Both the position numbers and the translations under genes were made by a program. A stretch of DNA of 64,000 nt from Pseudomonas sp. HR96 (GTDB taxonomy: Bacteria; Pseudomonadota; Gammaproteobacteria; Pseudomonadales; Pseudomonadaceae), in the NCBI RefSeq assembly GCF_034059295.1, contig NZ_CP139141.1, positions 5,501,001 through 5,565,000 on the forward strand, read 5' to 3'. This document shows positions 44,058 through 54,943 of the stretch, in pieces (the first letter of the stretch is position 1; every line of letters begins with the position of its first letter). The notes beneath the pieces were generated by a model. The model made no database searches. It was not told where the DNA came from and saw nothing but the letters and a program-made list of their open reading frames with translations.

Positions 44058-44989
44058 GCCGAGGGGTTCGACGAGGACGGGCTGTCAGGTGCCGCCGCAG
44101 GCGAAGCTGCAGGGGCCGGCGTCGCTGCAGCGGCCTGAGTGCTGGCGCTGCTGGCACCTGGCGCAGTGGCGGTCGGCTTGGCGGCCGGCTTGCGCGCGGC
44201 GGGCTTGGCGGCAGGCGCCTTGCTGGCGGCGACCTTGGTGGCCGCGGGCTTGGTGGCTGCGGGCTTGGCAGCGGCAGGTTTGGTAGCGGCAGGTTTGGCT
44301 GCGGCTGGCGCCTTGCTGATGGCTGGCTTGGCGGCCGCTGATTTGGCGGCAGCTGGCGCCTTGGCAGCGGGCTTGGCAGTGGCTTTGCTGGCAGCGACCT
44401 TGGCTGCCGCAGGCTTGGCTGTAGCGGCAGGCTTGGCGGCAGCTTTGACCGGTGCCTTGCGCGCGGTAGCGGGTTTGGTCGTGGCGGCCGGGGTAGCCGA
44501 GGTGCTGGCGGCAGCGGGCTTGGTAGCAGCGGGCTTGGCGCGGGCGGCGGCGACCGGCTTGGCGGCAGGAGCTGGCTTGGCCTTGGCGGCGCGCAACTCC
44601 AGGGTCTTGGCCACGGCAGCTTGCACCTTGCCGACCCCCTGGGCCAGTTTCAGGCTTTCCTGGGCATCGCGCTTGAGTTCGACGATATAGCTGCGGGTTT
44701 CGGACTGGCGCTCTTTCAGGGCATCGAGCAACTGCTCGAGTTCGCCGACGCTGTCCCTGGCCTTGTTCTGCGCCTTGGCTTTGCCGGCGCTGGCGGCGTC
44801 CTGCAATTTGGTACGCGACTTGTGCAGTTTCTCCTGAGCCTTGCCACGCTGCTTTTCCAGCTTGGCGAGCAGTTTCTCAGCATCAGCCAAGGCCTGGGTG
44901 CAGGCATTTTCCAGATGTTCGAGCAGGCTGCCCGAAAGCTGTTGGAGCAAGTGCAACGGCGTATTTACGGGCTTCTTGGTAGCCGACAT
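44054..44989 (-). CDS. algP: AlgP (AlgR3)-like histone H1-type alginate regulatory protein
   Basis: A 311-residue very basic protein. Residues 1-120 are a coiled-coil region (LHLLQQLSGSLLEHLENACT; EQLLDALKERQSETRSYI). From about residue 135 on, the sequence is a low-complexity array of KPAA, KPAATKPAA and similar units, like the C-terminus of eukaryotic histone H1. In P. aeruginosa AlgP is a DNA-binding regulator of algD expression and its repeats vary between strains. The start MSATKKPVNTP has AGGAGGTAC upstream; the ATG 11 codons before is less likely. Neighbours fklB and algQ confirm identity. Confidence 0.92.
   Translation of the reverse strand: MSATKKPVNTPLHLLQQLSGSLLEHLENACTQALADAEKLLAKLEKQRGKAQEKLHKSRTKLQDAASAGKAKAQNKARDSVGELEQLLDALKERQSETRSYIVELKRDAQESLKLAQGVGKVQAAVAKTLELRAAKAKPAPAAKPVAAARAKPAATKPAAASTSATPAATTKPATARKAPVKAAAKPAATAKPAAAKVAASKATAKPAAKAPAAAKSAAAKPAISKAPAAAKPAATKPAAAKPAATKPAATKVAASKAPAAKPAARKPAAKPTATAPGASSASTQAAAATPAPAASPAAAPDSPSSSNPSA
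44090..44600 (-). repeat. KPAA-encoding tandem repeat tract in algP
   Basis: Imperfect tandem repeats of 9-12 bases encoding Lys-Pro-Ala-Ala and related units (AAKPAATKPAAAKPAATK). Such tracts can gain or lose units by slipped replication, which would change the basic tail length without breaking the frame. Confidence 0.75.
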
Positions 44990-45183
44990 GTGTACCTCCT
45001 GGCTGACGTGATAACGGCTCATACTAGACTGCTGTCCAGCGAGCCGCTAGGGCCTATTGACAGCATTCGGAGCCTGCCGTTGCAGGGCCGTGCGCACATT
45101 GCAAGGCGCCAGAGCTGCCCGTGACGGACACGCATTGCCCGGCGGCTGGCATAATGAGCCTCAGCTGCCAGAGAGAGAGCCCC

Positions 45184-45849
45184 ATGTTGCGCATGTATCT
45201 GCTGCCCCTGTCGCTGCTCGCCATCCCCGCCCTGGCCGCCGACCCGGCACCGCCTGCCTCCCCCCACGACCTGGCCTACAGTGTCGGAGCGAGCCTGGGT
45301 GAACGCTTGCATCAGGAGATCCCCGACCTGCAGCTGCAGGCCTTGATCGAGGGCCTGCAGCAGGCCTACGAAGGCAAACCGCTCGCCCTCAGCGCTGAAC
45401 GTATCGAACAGATACTCAACGAGCACGATGCGCAGATGGAGCAGAAACAGCCCGCCTCGCCAGTGGATGCCGCGCTGGCGGCCGAGCAGAAGCTGCTGGC
45501 TGAAGAACAGGCCAGACCTGGGGTACGCGTGCTGGACCAAGGGGTACTGGTGACCGAGCTGACGCCCGGCTCCGGGGCCCGGCCAGCCGCCGATGGCAAG
45601 GTGCAGGTGCGCTACGTCGGCCGCCTGGCCGACGGCACCGTATTCGACCAGAACCAGCAACCGCAGTGGTTCAGCCTGGGCAGTGTGATTACCGGTTGGC
45701 GTATCGCGCTACAGCAGATGCCGGCGGGAGCCAAGTGGCGCGTGGTGATCCCCTCGGCACTGGCGTATGGCGCGGACGGCGCAGGCGACCTGATCGCCCC
45801 CAACACGCCATTGATTTTCGAGATCGAATTGTTGGCCGTGGCCAACTGA
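45184..45849 (+). CDS. FKBP-type peptidyl-prolyl isomerase (FklB-like), exported
   Basis: A 221-residue protein with a signal peptide (MLRMYLLPLSLLAIPALAAD), an N-terminal dimerisation region (AYSVGASLGERLHQEIPDLQ) and a C-terminal FKBP domain (VQVRYVGRLADGTVFDQNQQ; GWRIALQQMPAGAKWRVVIP; LIFEIELLAV). It should assist folding in the periplasm. The start at 45184 is the one that gives a clean signal peptide; the gene corresponds to the FKBP gene between algP and algQ in P. aeruginosa. Confidence 0.9.
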   Translation: MLRMYLLPLSLLAIPALAADPAPPASPHDLAYSVGASLGERLHQEIPDLQLQALIEGLQQAYEGKPLALSAERIEQILNEHDAQMEQKQPASPVDAALAAEQKLLAEEQARPGVRVLDQGVLVTELTPGSGARPAADGKVQVRYVGRLADGTVFDQNQQPQWFSLGSVITGWRIALQQMPAGAKWRVVIPSALAYGADGAGDLIAPNTPLIFEIELLAVAN

Positions 45850-45852
45850 GGA

Positions 45853-45875
45853 GGCCGGCCGGACAGCTGCCGGCC
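45853..45875. terminator. Hairpin between convergent fklB and algQ
   Basis: GGCCGGC (45853-45859) pairs with GCCGGCC (45869-45875) around a 9-base loop, 3 bases after the FKBP stop codon. No T tract. Confidence 0.4.
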
Positions 45876-45886
45876 AGGCCCGGCAA

Positions 45887-46363
45887 TCAGGCTTCGGCAG
45901 CCTCGACCAGAGCCTTGTGCGAGGTGTGCAGGACTTCGATCAGGCAGTCTTCCAGCTCGAAGCGCTCGTGCAACAGGCCACCGAGCTTTTTCAGTTCGCT
46001 CGCCAGCTTCGGCGCATCGGAACAGTCGCCTTTGTCGCAGTGATCGTTGAACGCGAGGGAGAACTCGGTGATGACCTTGATGCGCGGGTGGATCTGATCG
46101 GCCAGTTCCAGGCCGCGCTCGTCACCGAAGGCCTTGGCTTCGTTGGTCAGCTGTTCGTAGACCTCGAAGTGCCCCGCCGACACATAGTCGACCAGGATTT
46201 CGCAGAATTTTTGCAGATCCGCGCGTGTGTCCGCGCGGCCTTCAGAGGTTTTACCCAACTCGTCGAAGGCACGGATCAACTCGCTGCGTTCCTGCAACCA
46301 GCGATCGATCAGCAGGTGCACCCCACCCCAGCGTTCCTGAGCATTCTGACAACTTTCCAGCAT
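45887..46363 (-). CDS. algQ: Rsd/AlgQ anti-sigma-70 family regulator
   Basis: A 158-residue helical protein of the Rsd/AlgQ family that binds region 4 of sigma-70. Typical segments are [20 protein letters not shown] at the start, [20 protein letters not shown], and the C-terminal [20 protein letters not shown]. In P. aeruginosa AlgQ affects alginate, nucleoside diphosphate kinase and pyoverdine regulation. Its place beside algP and fklB supports the AlgQ name. Confidence 0.93.
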   Translation of the reverse strand: MLESCQNAQERWGGVHLLIDRWLQERSELIRAFDELGKTSEGRADTRADLQKFCEILVDYVSAGHFEVYEQLTNEAKAFGDERGLELADQIHPRIKVITEFSLAFNDHCDKGDCSDAPKLASELKKLGGLLHERFELEDCLIEVLHTSHKALVEAAEA

Positions 46364-46556
46364 GGTATTTTCTTCCCTTTTGGGGTCATGTCGCCGCTCA
46401 ACCGACCGCTGTCGGAGAACAAGAATTCAGGACCATCCAGGCCGTGATAATGGCCCGTTCAATGTATCCGTGCAGGGAGATTATGCCCGCACGGCAGCGC
46501 CATCAAGGTACGCAGGAGACAAAGTTCATACAAGTGTTTAATCGCTGGGCCCACAT

Positions 46557-47069
46557 TTACAGGCCCACGGCTCTAGGCCGGCGCCGGTGGATCAGTTGCA
46601 GGGCGCAGAACAGCAACATCGCCACGAACACCAGCAGGCTCCACTCCGGCCAGGTGAGGTCCAGCAGGCTCCAGTTCACCCGCGCGCACTGGGCATCGCC
46701 GAGCCACAGCGAGCGCAGGCTGCCGGCCACCGGCTCCAAGCTCCCCAGGCACTGCAGGTCGCTGCGGCACAGGCTATCCGGGGCCAGGCTGCGGCCCTGC
46801 AGCCACAACTGTCGGACTGCCGCGAGGCCGCCAGCCAGGGCCGTACACAGCGCCAGCGCGGCATAGATGCGCGAGCCGACCCGGCCTGCGCCATGGGCCG
46901 CTGCCACCAGGCAAACCATGGCAAACGCTGCAATGAAAAAACGCTGCACTTGATACAAGGAGCAGGGATAAAGGGCTACGGAAAACTGTAGATACAAGGT
47001 CGCGCAAAACACCCCGCTGGATACCAGAAAAGCCAGAAAAAACAATGAGCGCGAACGAGCCGGAAGCAT
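46557..47069 (-). CDS. DsbB-family disulfide bond formation protein with altered CxxC (CSLY)
   Basis: A 170-residue four-helix inner-membrane protein at the locus of dsbH in P. aeruginosa. DsbB normally re-oxidises DsbA using quinone. Here the first periplasmic loop reads ALYPCSLYQVQR: Cys36 is kept, but the second cysteine of CxxC is Tyr39 (codon TAT, 46953-46955, one base from TGT). The QR pair after it is conserved. The second loop retains Cys101, Cys107 and Cys128. The frame is intact with the right length, so the gene is not simply decayed. Whether it still oxidises DsbA is uncertain. Start MLPARSRSLF is chosen over an upstream ATG. Confidence 0.82.
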   Translation of the reverse strand: MLPARSRSLFFLAFLVSSGVFCATLYLQFSVALYPCSLYQVQRFFIAAFAMVCLVAAAHGAGRVGSRIYAALALCTALAGGLAAVRQLWLQGRSLAPDSLCRSDLQCLGSLEPVAGSLRSLWLGDAQCARVNWSLLDLTWPEWSLLVFVAMLLFCALQLIHRRRPRAVGL

Positions 47070-47380
47070 GGCGAATCCAGAACGGTAGATACAAGCGGTA
47101 ACGTTAGTGGAAAGCCTGCAACGCATTCAAGGCGGTATTACTCGGATTTGTCTGCAAATCCTGTAGGAAACTTCTTTCATTGAAAGAGAAATGGAGAAGC
47201 CCGAGGTAGGAAAATCGGGACGCGGGGTGTGGGAAACCCTCGACAGCGCCCGACTGGACGTCTCAGCCGTCAAAGATCACTCCGGTTTCACGGCCTCTCG
47301 GGGGCTTTGCCCCCTCCCATCGACGGGCCGCCGCGCACGCATCCGCAAGCGGACCCTCCCGCAAGCTTTCAGCCTCGATA
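47070..47380. other. 311-base intergenic region between dsbB-like gene and hemY
   Basis: Downstream of hemY and upstream of the dsbB-like gene (both minus strand). It should hold the latter's promoter. The hemY side has a REP-like hairpin GGGGGC-TTT-GCCCCC (47300-47314). Several GGA triplets lie at 47170-47255, but I could not fold them into a known small RNA. No coding signature. Confidence 0.5.
47300..47320 (-). repeat. REP-like hairpin downstream of hemY
   Basis: On the minus strand it reads ATGGGAGGGGGC-AAA-GCCCCC, the same core as at 34.55 kb, 3.8 kb and 58.6 kb. It lies about 60-80 bases beyond the hemY stop and may stabilise or end the hem transcript. Confidence 0.6.
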
Positions 47381-48610
47381 TCAAGCCGGCAACGGCAACG
47401 CCAGCAGGCGCTCGTCCAGCAGGCCGAGGCCTTCCTGGAACAGCTGATTGCTGCGCTCGGTCTCGCCCAGTTGGGCCAGCAGGCGCGCCAGTTCGGCACA
47501 GGCTTCCGGGTTGCGTTGCAGGCGCAGGCTCGCTTCCAGGTAATCGCGCGCCTTGCCCCACAGGCGGTTTTGCAGACACAGGCGGCCGAGGGTCAGCAGC
47601 AGCCCCGGGTCATTGGGATGGTCCTTGAGCCAGCCCTCGGCAGCCTGCAACTGACGGCTCGAGTCCTCACCGCGGACCAGCCCGTACAGGCGCGCTAGGT
47701 GGCTGTCGTACTGGCGCTTGAGCGAGGTGCGCAGCACGGCCTCGGCTTCCACCGACGCCCCCAGCTGGCGCAGCTGCTCGGCATACGCCAATACCAGCGG
47801 TGGCTCCTGGCGCTGGGCCGAGCTGAGTTCCTGCCAGGCCTGGTCGAGGGCGGCCCGGCCCGTGCTGCCGGCGGCTTCACCCTGAGCCACCAGGGTGAGA
47901 TTCTCGCCCCAGGCGCGGCGCTCCAGCTCCGCCAGCTCGGCGGCAGGCAGCGCCTTGTCCTTGCGCAGCTGCGGCAGCAGGCGCACCACCGCCGACCAGT
48001 CACCGCGCTGCTGATGCAGGCGCTGCAACTGGCGCAGCACCTGAACGTTGTGCGGATGACGCTCGTGCATCACTTGCAGAGTCTGCAGCGCGCCAGCTTC
48101 ATCACCGCGGTCGACTTGCAGCTGGGCGTGGCTGAGGGCGATGGCCAACTCGGCCGCCGGCTGGCGCTGCAAGGCTCGCTCAAGCAGGTTGTCGCATTCC
48201 TCATGCTTGCCCTGCTCGTTGGCCGCCCGAGCCGCGCCGAGGTAATAAAGCAAAGGTGCCCGCTCGGCTTCGGCCGCTCGTTGCAAATGTCGTTGTGCGC
48301 TGGCCCAGCGGCCCTCGGCGAGGTCCAGCTGGCCCTGCTCGATGGCGTTCTGCACGCGCCGGCTGCGGTTTCGCCGGGACCAGGGGTTGACCACCCCGGA
48401 CGAAGTCAGCAGCAGCCCCAGCAACAGCCAGGCGATCACCAGCACGACGATGATGGCCGCCAGCGCAGCGAGGGTCGACCACAGCCCCGACTCGTAGCGG
48501 AACACATGGGGGTAATCGATCAGCACATAGCCCGGATGCTTGGCAATCGCCAGCCCCAGCCCGAGCGCCACCACCACGGCCAGGAACAGCAGCGCGTAGG
48601 CTTTCTTCAT
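47381..48610 (-). CDS. hemY: HemY-type TPR membrane protein of the heme biosynthesis operon
   Basis: A 409-residue inner-membrane protein with two N-terminal helices (AYALLFLAVVVALGLGLAIA; LAALAAIIVVLVIAWLLLGL) and a long TPR-repeat domain (RWASAQRHLQRAAEAERAPL; LGRLCLQNRLWGKARDYLEA). It is the proteobacterial HemY of the hemCDXY operon, unrelated to Bacillus HemY oxidase. It likely helps organise tetrapyrrole synthesis. Its ATG overlaps the hemX stop by 4 bases (ATGA). Confidence 0.92.
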   Translation of the reverse strand: MKKAYALLFLAVVVALGLGLAIAKHPGYVLIDYPHVFRYESGLWSTLAALAAIIVVLVIAWLLLGLLLTSSGVVNPWSRRNRSRRVQNAIEQGQLDLAEGRWASAQRHLQRAAEAERAPLLYYLGAARAANEQGKHEECDNLLERALQRQPAAELAIALSHAQLQVDRGDEAGALQTLQVMHERHPHNVQVLRQLQRLHQQRGDWSAVVRLLPQLRKDKALPAAELAELERRAWGENLTLVAQGEAAGSTGRAALDQAWQELSSAQRQEPPLVLAYAEQLRQLGASVEAEAVLRTSLKRQYDSHLARLYGLVRGEDSSRQLQAAEGWLKDHPNDPGLLLTLGRLCLQNRLWGKARDYLEASLRLQRNPEACAELARLLAQLGETERSNQLFQEGLGLLDERLLALPLPA

Positions 48611-50535
48611 GGTGTCTGACCCTCGTCCTTGGCCTTGCCGGCCTCATCCGCAGCCACCGGCTGACGGCGTTCGAGATAGGCCTGGACCGCGCCCAGGCTG
48701 GTGCTCAGATCCGGGGTCACCACCGATACCGGACGCCCCTTGAGGTCGTCGATGCTGGCGAGCAGGGCCTGGCTCTGGGTGTTGTCGGCGTTGAAGCTGC
48801 CCTTGAGGATACTGCGCGCCTGCTCCAGCGATTGCGTATAGACCTTGGCTTCACCATTGAGCGCAGCCCATTGCGCCTGTTCCAGCGACAGGCTCAGCGC
48901 CAGGCGTACCTGGTTCAGGCCCTGGCCAGCCAGCAGCGGGCGCAGGTTGTCGTCCGGACGAAAATCGACGCGGAAATAGCTGGAGATCTTGTCCCACCAG
49001 ACGCGCCAGCGGCTCTGCTCGCCGGCGGCCAATGAACGCTGGGCCTCGCCTTGGGTCTGGAATTCCGGTGCCAGGGCGGTCAGTTGCGCGGCCTGCTCGC
49101 GCAGCGCGGCCAGTTGCAGGTACAAGCCGGTGCGATCCGGTTGCTGGATGCTGTGCAGTGCTGCCAGGCTCTTGGCCAACTGCTCGCGGGCGGCGAAGGC
49201 GCCGGGGTCGTCCTGGTCGCGCAGGATCTCGTCGGCGCCCTGCACCAGCGAGGTCGCACTGCTCACATCCTGCAACGCTGCCAGCCGCAGGCTGCCCAGG
49301 CGCAGCAGGTGTTCGGCCTCGGCCAGGCGCCAGTCCTTGCGGCTGGCGCCCAACACGGTTTCCAGGCGCTGACTCAGGCGTTGCTGGTCGCCCTGCAACT
49401 GCGCCACCAGCCGGCGACGCTCTTCGAGCTCATCGGCGGCCGGCAGTTGCGACAGCCGAGCGTTCAGCTGTTCTTCACCCTGCCCCAGAGAACGAGCCTG
49501 CAGGCGCAATTCCTGCAACTGCCCGGCCTGCTGCTCGTGGCCCGCCATCAGGCTGCGGACCTGCCACACCCCCCAACCGGCGGCGCCGACACCGGCCACC
49601 GCCAGCAACAGCGCCAGCAACGCCAGGCCGCTGGCGCCACGTCCTGAGCCCGCACGAGGTGGCTGTGCGGGCGTTCCGGGGCCGAGGTTGGCGCCCGGTG
49701 ACTTCAGGCTTTCCTTTGGCTCTTTGGGTGGCAGCTCTTTAGGCAATACTGTCTCGCTCACGTATCCATCCTTTGCATAAGGGGTGGGCACCGGGTTGTC
49801 GCGCAATGCCGTCAACAGGGCTGCGGCGTTCACGCCGCGATATTCCACGATATTCTGCGCACCGGCCGCGCGGGCCTGTTCGGCCACGCGCCGACTCGGT
49901 ACGAACAAGGTCAGTTGCGCCAGCGCCGGCCACTGCGCCCCGGCCAGCTGGCACAGGTGCGCGAAACCCTGCCCACTGCTGACCACCAGCGCGTTCAAGC
50001 GTTCCGCCTGGACCAGGGCGGCCAGCCAGCCCGGAGCATACCCAGGCAGCCGGCGCCGGTACAGTTGCAGGTAGTCGACTGTGACCCCCGCGCCGCGCAG
50101 GGTGTCGGCCAGGGTTTCGCGGCCGCCTTCGCCGCGCACGATCAGCACCCGCGCGCCAGCGGCCTGGGTCGCTGCCTGCAGCGCCGGCAGGGCCAGCAAC
50201 GCTTCGCTGTCATCACCCTGCGCAGCCCAATTCGGGGTCACGCCGCGCTGCTCCAGCAGGCTGCCGGTGGCGGCGCCGACGGTGAACCAGGCCGGGCCCT
50301 GGGGCAACTCGGCCAGCTGCGCCAGCAGCAGCCTGGCGGCCGGCTTGCTGACCACAATGACTGCATGATAACTGGCCAGCTGCTGCAGTGGCGCCAGCTG
50401 TTCGAGGCTCAAGCTCAGCGGTTCGATTTCCAGCAGCGGCAGGCAACTGGCGTGTATACCCGACTCGCCGAGCTCGGCGGCCATGGCCGCGCAGTCTTCG
50501 GCCGGCCGGGTGAGCAGCAGCCGCCAGGCCGTCAC
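48607..50535 (-). CDS. hemD: Uroporphyrinogen-III synthase HemD continuous with membrane protein HemX
   Basis: One uninterrupted frame of 642 residues. Residues 1-258 are HemD, which cyclises hydroxymethylbilane to uroporphyrinogen III ([59 protein letters not shown]). Residues 259-642 are HemX: a proline-rich cytoplasmic lead, one helix ([20 protein letters not shown], about 303-325), a coiled coil and a periplasmic helical domain. No stop codon separates them. The HemD start is GTG overlapping the hemC stop (GTGA). An internal GTG with its own AAGGA site at 49761 could make HemX alone. Other pseudomonads are usually annotated with two genes here. Confidence 0.85.
   Translation of the reverse strand: MTAWRLLLTRPAEDCAAMAAELGESGIHASCLPLLEIEPLSLSLEQLAPLQQLASYHAVIVVSKPAARLLLAQLAELPQGPAWFTVGAATGSLLEQRGVTPNWAAQGDDSEALLALPALQAATQAAGARVLIVRGEGGRETLADTLRGAGVTVDYLQLYRRRLPGYAPGWLAALVQAERLNALVVSSGQGFAHLCQLAGAQWPALAQLTLFVPSRRVAEQARAAGAQNIVEYRGVNAAALLTALRDNPVPTPYAKDGYVSETVLPKELPPKEPKESLKSPGANLGPGTPAQPPRAGSGRGASGLALLALLLAVAGVGAAGWGVWQVRSLMAGHEQQAGQLQELRLQARSLGQGEEQLNARLSQLPAADELEERRRLVAQLQGDQQRLSQRLETVLGASRKDWRLAEAEHLLRLGSLRLAALQDVSSATSLVQGADEILRDQDDPGAFAAREQLAKSLAALHSIQQPDRTGLYLQLAALREQAAQLTALAPEFQTQGEAQRSLAAGEQSRWRVWWDKISSYFRVDFRPDDNLRPLLAGQGLNQVRLALSLSLEQAQWAALNGEAKVYTQSLEQARSILKGSFNADNTQSQALLASIDDLKGRPVSVVTPDLSTSLGAVQAYLERRQPVAADEAGKAKDEGQTP
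49759..49775 (-). promoter_or_regulatory. hemX: Internal ribosome site and GTG start for HemX inside the hemD-hemX frame
   Basis: Reading the minus strand, AAGGA is followed by 7 bases (TGGATAC) and GTG AGC at 49761, exactly where HemX sequence begins ([11 protein letters not shown]). Initiation here would give a 384-residue HemX. Such a site would be unnecessary if only a fusion were made. Confidence 0.65.
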
Positions 50536-51482
50536 TCGTCGCCCGCCGCGCCCGACTCGCCGTAGACCTGGGCCAGGATCGCACCGGCGCCCTGGCTCAG
50601 CAATCGCTCGGCCACCGCCTCGCCGAGCGCTTCGGGTGAGTGCCGCGGGCCGCGTTGCTCGGCCTCCAGCAGCAGGCCGCCGGTGGTTTGCCCGACCAGG
50701 CCGCGCAGCCACAGCTGCTCGCCTTCCAGCACGGCATAGCTGGCGATCGGTACCTGGCAGCCGCCATTGAGGTGCTTGTTCATCGCGCGCTCGGCGCGCA
50801 CCCGCACGTCGGTGTCGGCATGATGCAGCGGCGCCAGCAAGGCGTGGATGTCCAGGTCGGCGGTGCGGCACTCCACGCCCACTGCGCCCTGGCCACCGGC
50901 CGGCAAGCTGTGTTCGATGGAAAGGTTGGCGGTGATGCGCTGCTCGAAGCCCAGGCGAATCAAACCAGCGGCGGCGAGGATGATCGCGTCGTATTCGCCA
51001 GCATCGAGCTTGGCCAGGCGGGTGTTGACGTTGCCGCGCAGGAAGCGGATCTGCAGGTCAGGACGGCGTGCGAGCAATTGTGTCTGGCGGCGCAGGCTCG
51101 AGGTGCCGACCACGCTGCCGGTGGGCAGGGCTTCGAGACTTGCATAAGTATTGGAGACGAAGGCATCGCGCGGGTCTTCGCGCTCGCAGATGCAGTACAG
51201 GCCCAGGCCCGCCGGGAAATCCATTGGCACGTCCTTCATGGAGTGCACCGCGATATCGGCCTGGTTTTCCAGCAATGCGGTTTCCAGCTCCTTGACGAAC
51301 AGGCCCTTGCCGCCAATTTTCGACAGTGGCGAATCCAGCAGCTTGTCGCCGCGGCTGACCATGGGCACCAGGCTGACCTCAAGGCCAGGGTGGGCCTGTT
51401 CAAGGCGCTGCTTGACGTGCTCGGCCTGCCAGAGGGCCAGGGCGCTCTTGCGCGTGGCGATGCGGATTTCGCGAATTGACAT
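50532..51482 (-). CDS. hemC: Porphobilinogen deaminase (hydroxymethylbilane synthase)
   Basis: A 316-residue cytoplasmic enzyme that links four porphobilinogens into hydroxymethylbilane. The dipyrromethane cofactor cysteine is Cys242 in [14 protein letters not shown]. Other family segments are [35 protein letters not shown] and [20 protein letters not shown]. The start [11 protein letters not shown] fits the family; the ATG 11 codons upstream does not. First gene of the hemC-hemD/X-hemY operon. Confidence 0.96.
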   Translation of the reverse strand: MSIREIRIATRKSALALWQAEHVKQRLEQAHPGLEVSLVPMVSRGDKLLDSPLSKIGGKGLFVKELETALLENQADIAVHSMKDVPMDFPAGLGLYCICEREDPRDAFVSNTYASLEALPTGSVVGTSSLRRQTQLLARRPDLQIRFLRGNVNTRLAKLDAGEYDAIILAAAGLIRLGFEQRITANLSIEHSLPAGGQGAVGVECRTADLDIHALLAPLHHADTDVRVRAERAMNKHLNGGCQVPIASYAVLEGEQLWLRGLVGQTTGGLLLEAEQRGPRHSPEALGEAVAERLLSQGAGAILAQVYGESGAAGDE

Positions 51483-51572
51483 GGATCGACCCGGACAAGG
51501 TAAAGACCGAATCATACCCGCAGGGACGTTCCAGCGGAACGCCGCCCACCGCGCCGCAAGGTCACAGTACCG

Positions 51573-52319
51573 TCACAGCTGTTGCATCATCTTGCGCACG
51601 CCCGCCACATGCCGTCGGCTGACGATCAGCGCATCGCCATTGAGCCCTTTGAGAAACAGCTGGAAGTGCCCCAGCGGCGTGCGTTGCAGGCGCTCGATGC
51701 GCTCACGCGCCACCAGCGCGTTGCGATGGATGCGCACGAAGCGATCACCGAACTCGTCTTCCAGGGCCTTGAGCGGCTCGTCGAGCAACACTTCGCCGCC
51801 CTCGTGACGCAAGGTCACGTACTTGTGGTCGGCGATGAAATAGATCACCTGGTCGAGGGGAATCAGCTCGATGCCCTTGCGCGTCCGCGCGCTGATGTGG
51901 GTGCGCGGACCGCTGCCGGTCTCGGCGGCCGGCCGGGTCAACGCCGCCAGCTGCACGCGGTTGGGCCGCTCGGCCTTCTGCAGGGCTTCGAGCAGATGCT
52001 CGGCGCGTACCGGCTTGACCAGGTAGCCGACCGCGCTGACCTGGAAGGCGTCCAGCGCAAACTCGTCATGGGCTGTGCAGAACACCACGGCCGGCGGCGT
52101 GTCGCGCTCGCAAAGGCGCGCGGCCACTTGCAGGCCATCGAGGCCCGGCATGCGGATGTCCAGCAGGACCACGTCGGGCTTGAGGCTGTCGATCAGGCTC
52201 AGGGCCTCGTCGCCGTTGCTAGCGCCAGGTTCCAATACGGTGTAGCCCTCGAGGTCGCCGACCATGCGGGTAAGGCGCTCGCGAGCAAGGGGTTCGTCAT
52301 CAACGATCAGGACATTCAT
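51573..52319 (-). CDS. algR: LytTR-family response regulator AlgR
   Basis: A 248-residue two-component regulator. The receiver domain starts [16 protein letters not shown] and has the phosphorylation site Asp54 in VVLLDIRMPGLDG. The C-terminal LytTR DNA-binding domain follows (GIELIPLDQVIYFIADHKYV; FVRIHRNALVARERIERLQR). In P. aeruginosa AlgR controls alginate, twitching and other virulence genes. The start is chosen at the receiver's first residue; it overlaps the algZ stop (ATGA), so sensor and regulator are coupled. Confidence 0.95.
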   Translation of the reverse strand: MNVLIVDDEPLARERLTRMVGDLEGYTVLEPGASNGDEALSLIDSLKPDVVLLDIRMPGLDGLQVAARLCERDTPPAVVFCTAHDEFALDAFQVSAVGYLVKPVRAEHLLEALQKAERPNRVQLAALTRPAAETGSGPRTHISARTRKGIELIPLDQVIYFIADHKYVTLRHEGGEVLLDEPLKALEDEFGDRFVRIHRNALVARERIERLQRTPLGHFQLFLKGLNGDALIVSRRHVAGVRKMMQQL

Positions 52320-53386
52320 ATAGCGCTGGATTCCTGCGTGAGTCTCGCACATGGATAGCGTAGACAGGTGAAGTGACGACCGTCACGGCGATCCACGCTA
52401 AGAGTCGCGCGTGGCCCGAAAAGTGCCGCAAGTCGGGCACCGATGTTGAGCAGTGCCTGCTGGGTGCCCCCCGAAGGCCCTGGCCGCAGGGCTTCGTCAT
52501 ACGGGTTACTGATACACAATATGAACTCCCCCCCTGTGTAGCTGGCCTGGACGCTCACCACTCCGCCGTCTATTCGCGGCGCGATGCCATGGATCAAGGC
52601 GTTTTCCAGCAACGGTTGCAGTGTCAGTTGGGGGATCGGCAGATCGTCAGGTATTGAATCGATCCCCCAGTCCAACTGTAGACGCTCGCCGAGACGATAT
52701 TGCTCAATCGATAAATATCGTTTTGCCAACTCGAGTTCTTCGGCCCAGCTGACGAGGTTGCCGGGGCGGCTCAAACTCGCCCGAAACAGGTCGGAAAGGT
52801 CGAGCACCGCCTGCTCGGCCTTGAGCGGATCGATGACGACCAGGCTGGCAATGCTGTTGAGGCTGTTGAACAGGAAATGCGGCTTGATCCGCGCCTGCAG
52901 CGCCTCCAGGCGCGCCTGCAGCTCGGCCTGCTGCTGACGTCGCCATTGGCTCTGCAGGTAGAAATAGCGCAGCAGCAACCCGGACATGATCAGCCCGATC
53001 AAGCCATGGCGCAGGTAGCGGTTGACCTCGACAGGGTCGGCGGTGACGCTGCCGAGCTTGAAATAATCGGTCACTGCTGTGCCCAGCAGGGTCAGCAGCA
53101 CCACCAGCAGGCAGCACAGGACCCCGGCAGCGCCGGCAGCGAGCCGCGCCAGCCAGGGCCGCAGGCCACACAGCAGGGCCGCCGACAGCAGCACAATCCA
53201 CTGCACGAACAAGGACGTCAGGCCCAGCCGGACCCAGTTGAAGCCCTGGGTCATGGGCTCGGACAGCACCAGCACCAGTACCAGCAGCTCGGCCAGCAGA
53301 ATCAGCATCAGCAGCGCCGGCGGCAGGCACAGTTCCGGCAGAAAAAACTCGGAGACTTCCTTGCGTGTGGTTTTCAATCCAGACAT
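52316..53386 (-). CDS. algZ: LytS-type sensor histidine kinase AlgZ (FimS)
   Basis: A 356-residue inner-membrane sensor. Residues 1-145 contain about four to five hydrophobic helices ([40 protein letters not shown]). The His_kinase domain has the phosphoacceptor His170 in [19 protein letters not shown], and an ATPase-like tail with [19 protein letters not shown]. It partners AlgR. It is divergent from argH with a 90-base shared promoter region. Confidence 0.93.
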   Translation of the reverse strand: MSGLKTTRKEVSEFFLPELCLPPALLMLILLAELLVLVLVLSEPMTQGFNWVRLGLTSLFVQWIVLLSAALLCGLRPWLARLAAGAAGVLCCLLVVLLTLLGTAVTDYFKLGSVTADPVEVNRYLRHGLIGLIMSGLLLRYFYLQSQWRRQQQAELQARLEALQARIKPHFLFNSLNSIASLVVIDPLKAEQAVLDLSDLFRASLSRPGNLVSWAEELELAKRYLSIEQYRLGERLQLDWGIDSIPDDLPIPQLTLQPLLENALIHGIAPRIDGGVVSVQASYTGGEFILCISNPYDEALRPGPSGGTQQALLNIGARLAALFGPRATLSVDRRDGRHFTCLRYPCARLTQESSAI

Positions 53387-53476
53387 CCCGGCTTGGTTTG
53401 GCGGCGCCTGCGGCAGGCAGGCAACCCTGTTATTATTGCAGGCAATTTCCCGATCACGCCTTCCACGAGCCCATTC

Positions 53477-54871
<1,395 letters not shown>

Positions 54872-54877
54872 CCGATG

Positions 54878-54907
54878 CTGCAGGCCCGAGCTCGCTCGGG
54901 CCTGCAG
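54878..54907 (+). terminator. Stem-loop after argH
   Basis: A perfect 13-base-pair stem, CTGCAGGCCCGAG and CTCGGGCCTGCAG, with a 4-base loop, starts 6 bases after the argH stop. There is no T tract, so it may be a processing or stabilising hairpin as much as a terminator. Confidence 0.6.
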
Positions 54908-54943
54908 GATAACGGGCGACACTGCCCAACCCGAGGACACGCC

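Noticed and set aside
47160..47260. Possible Rsm-type small RNA because of several GGA triplets
   Set aside because: The GGA triplets are not clearly in hairpin loops and there is no TGTAAGC...GCTTACA upstream activating site for GacA.
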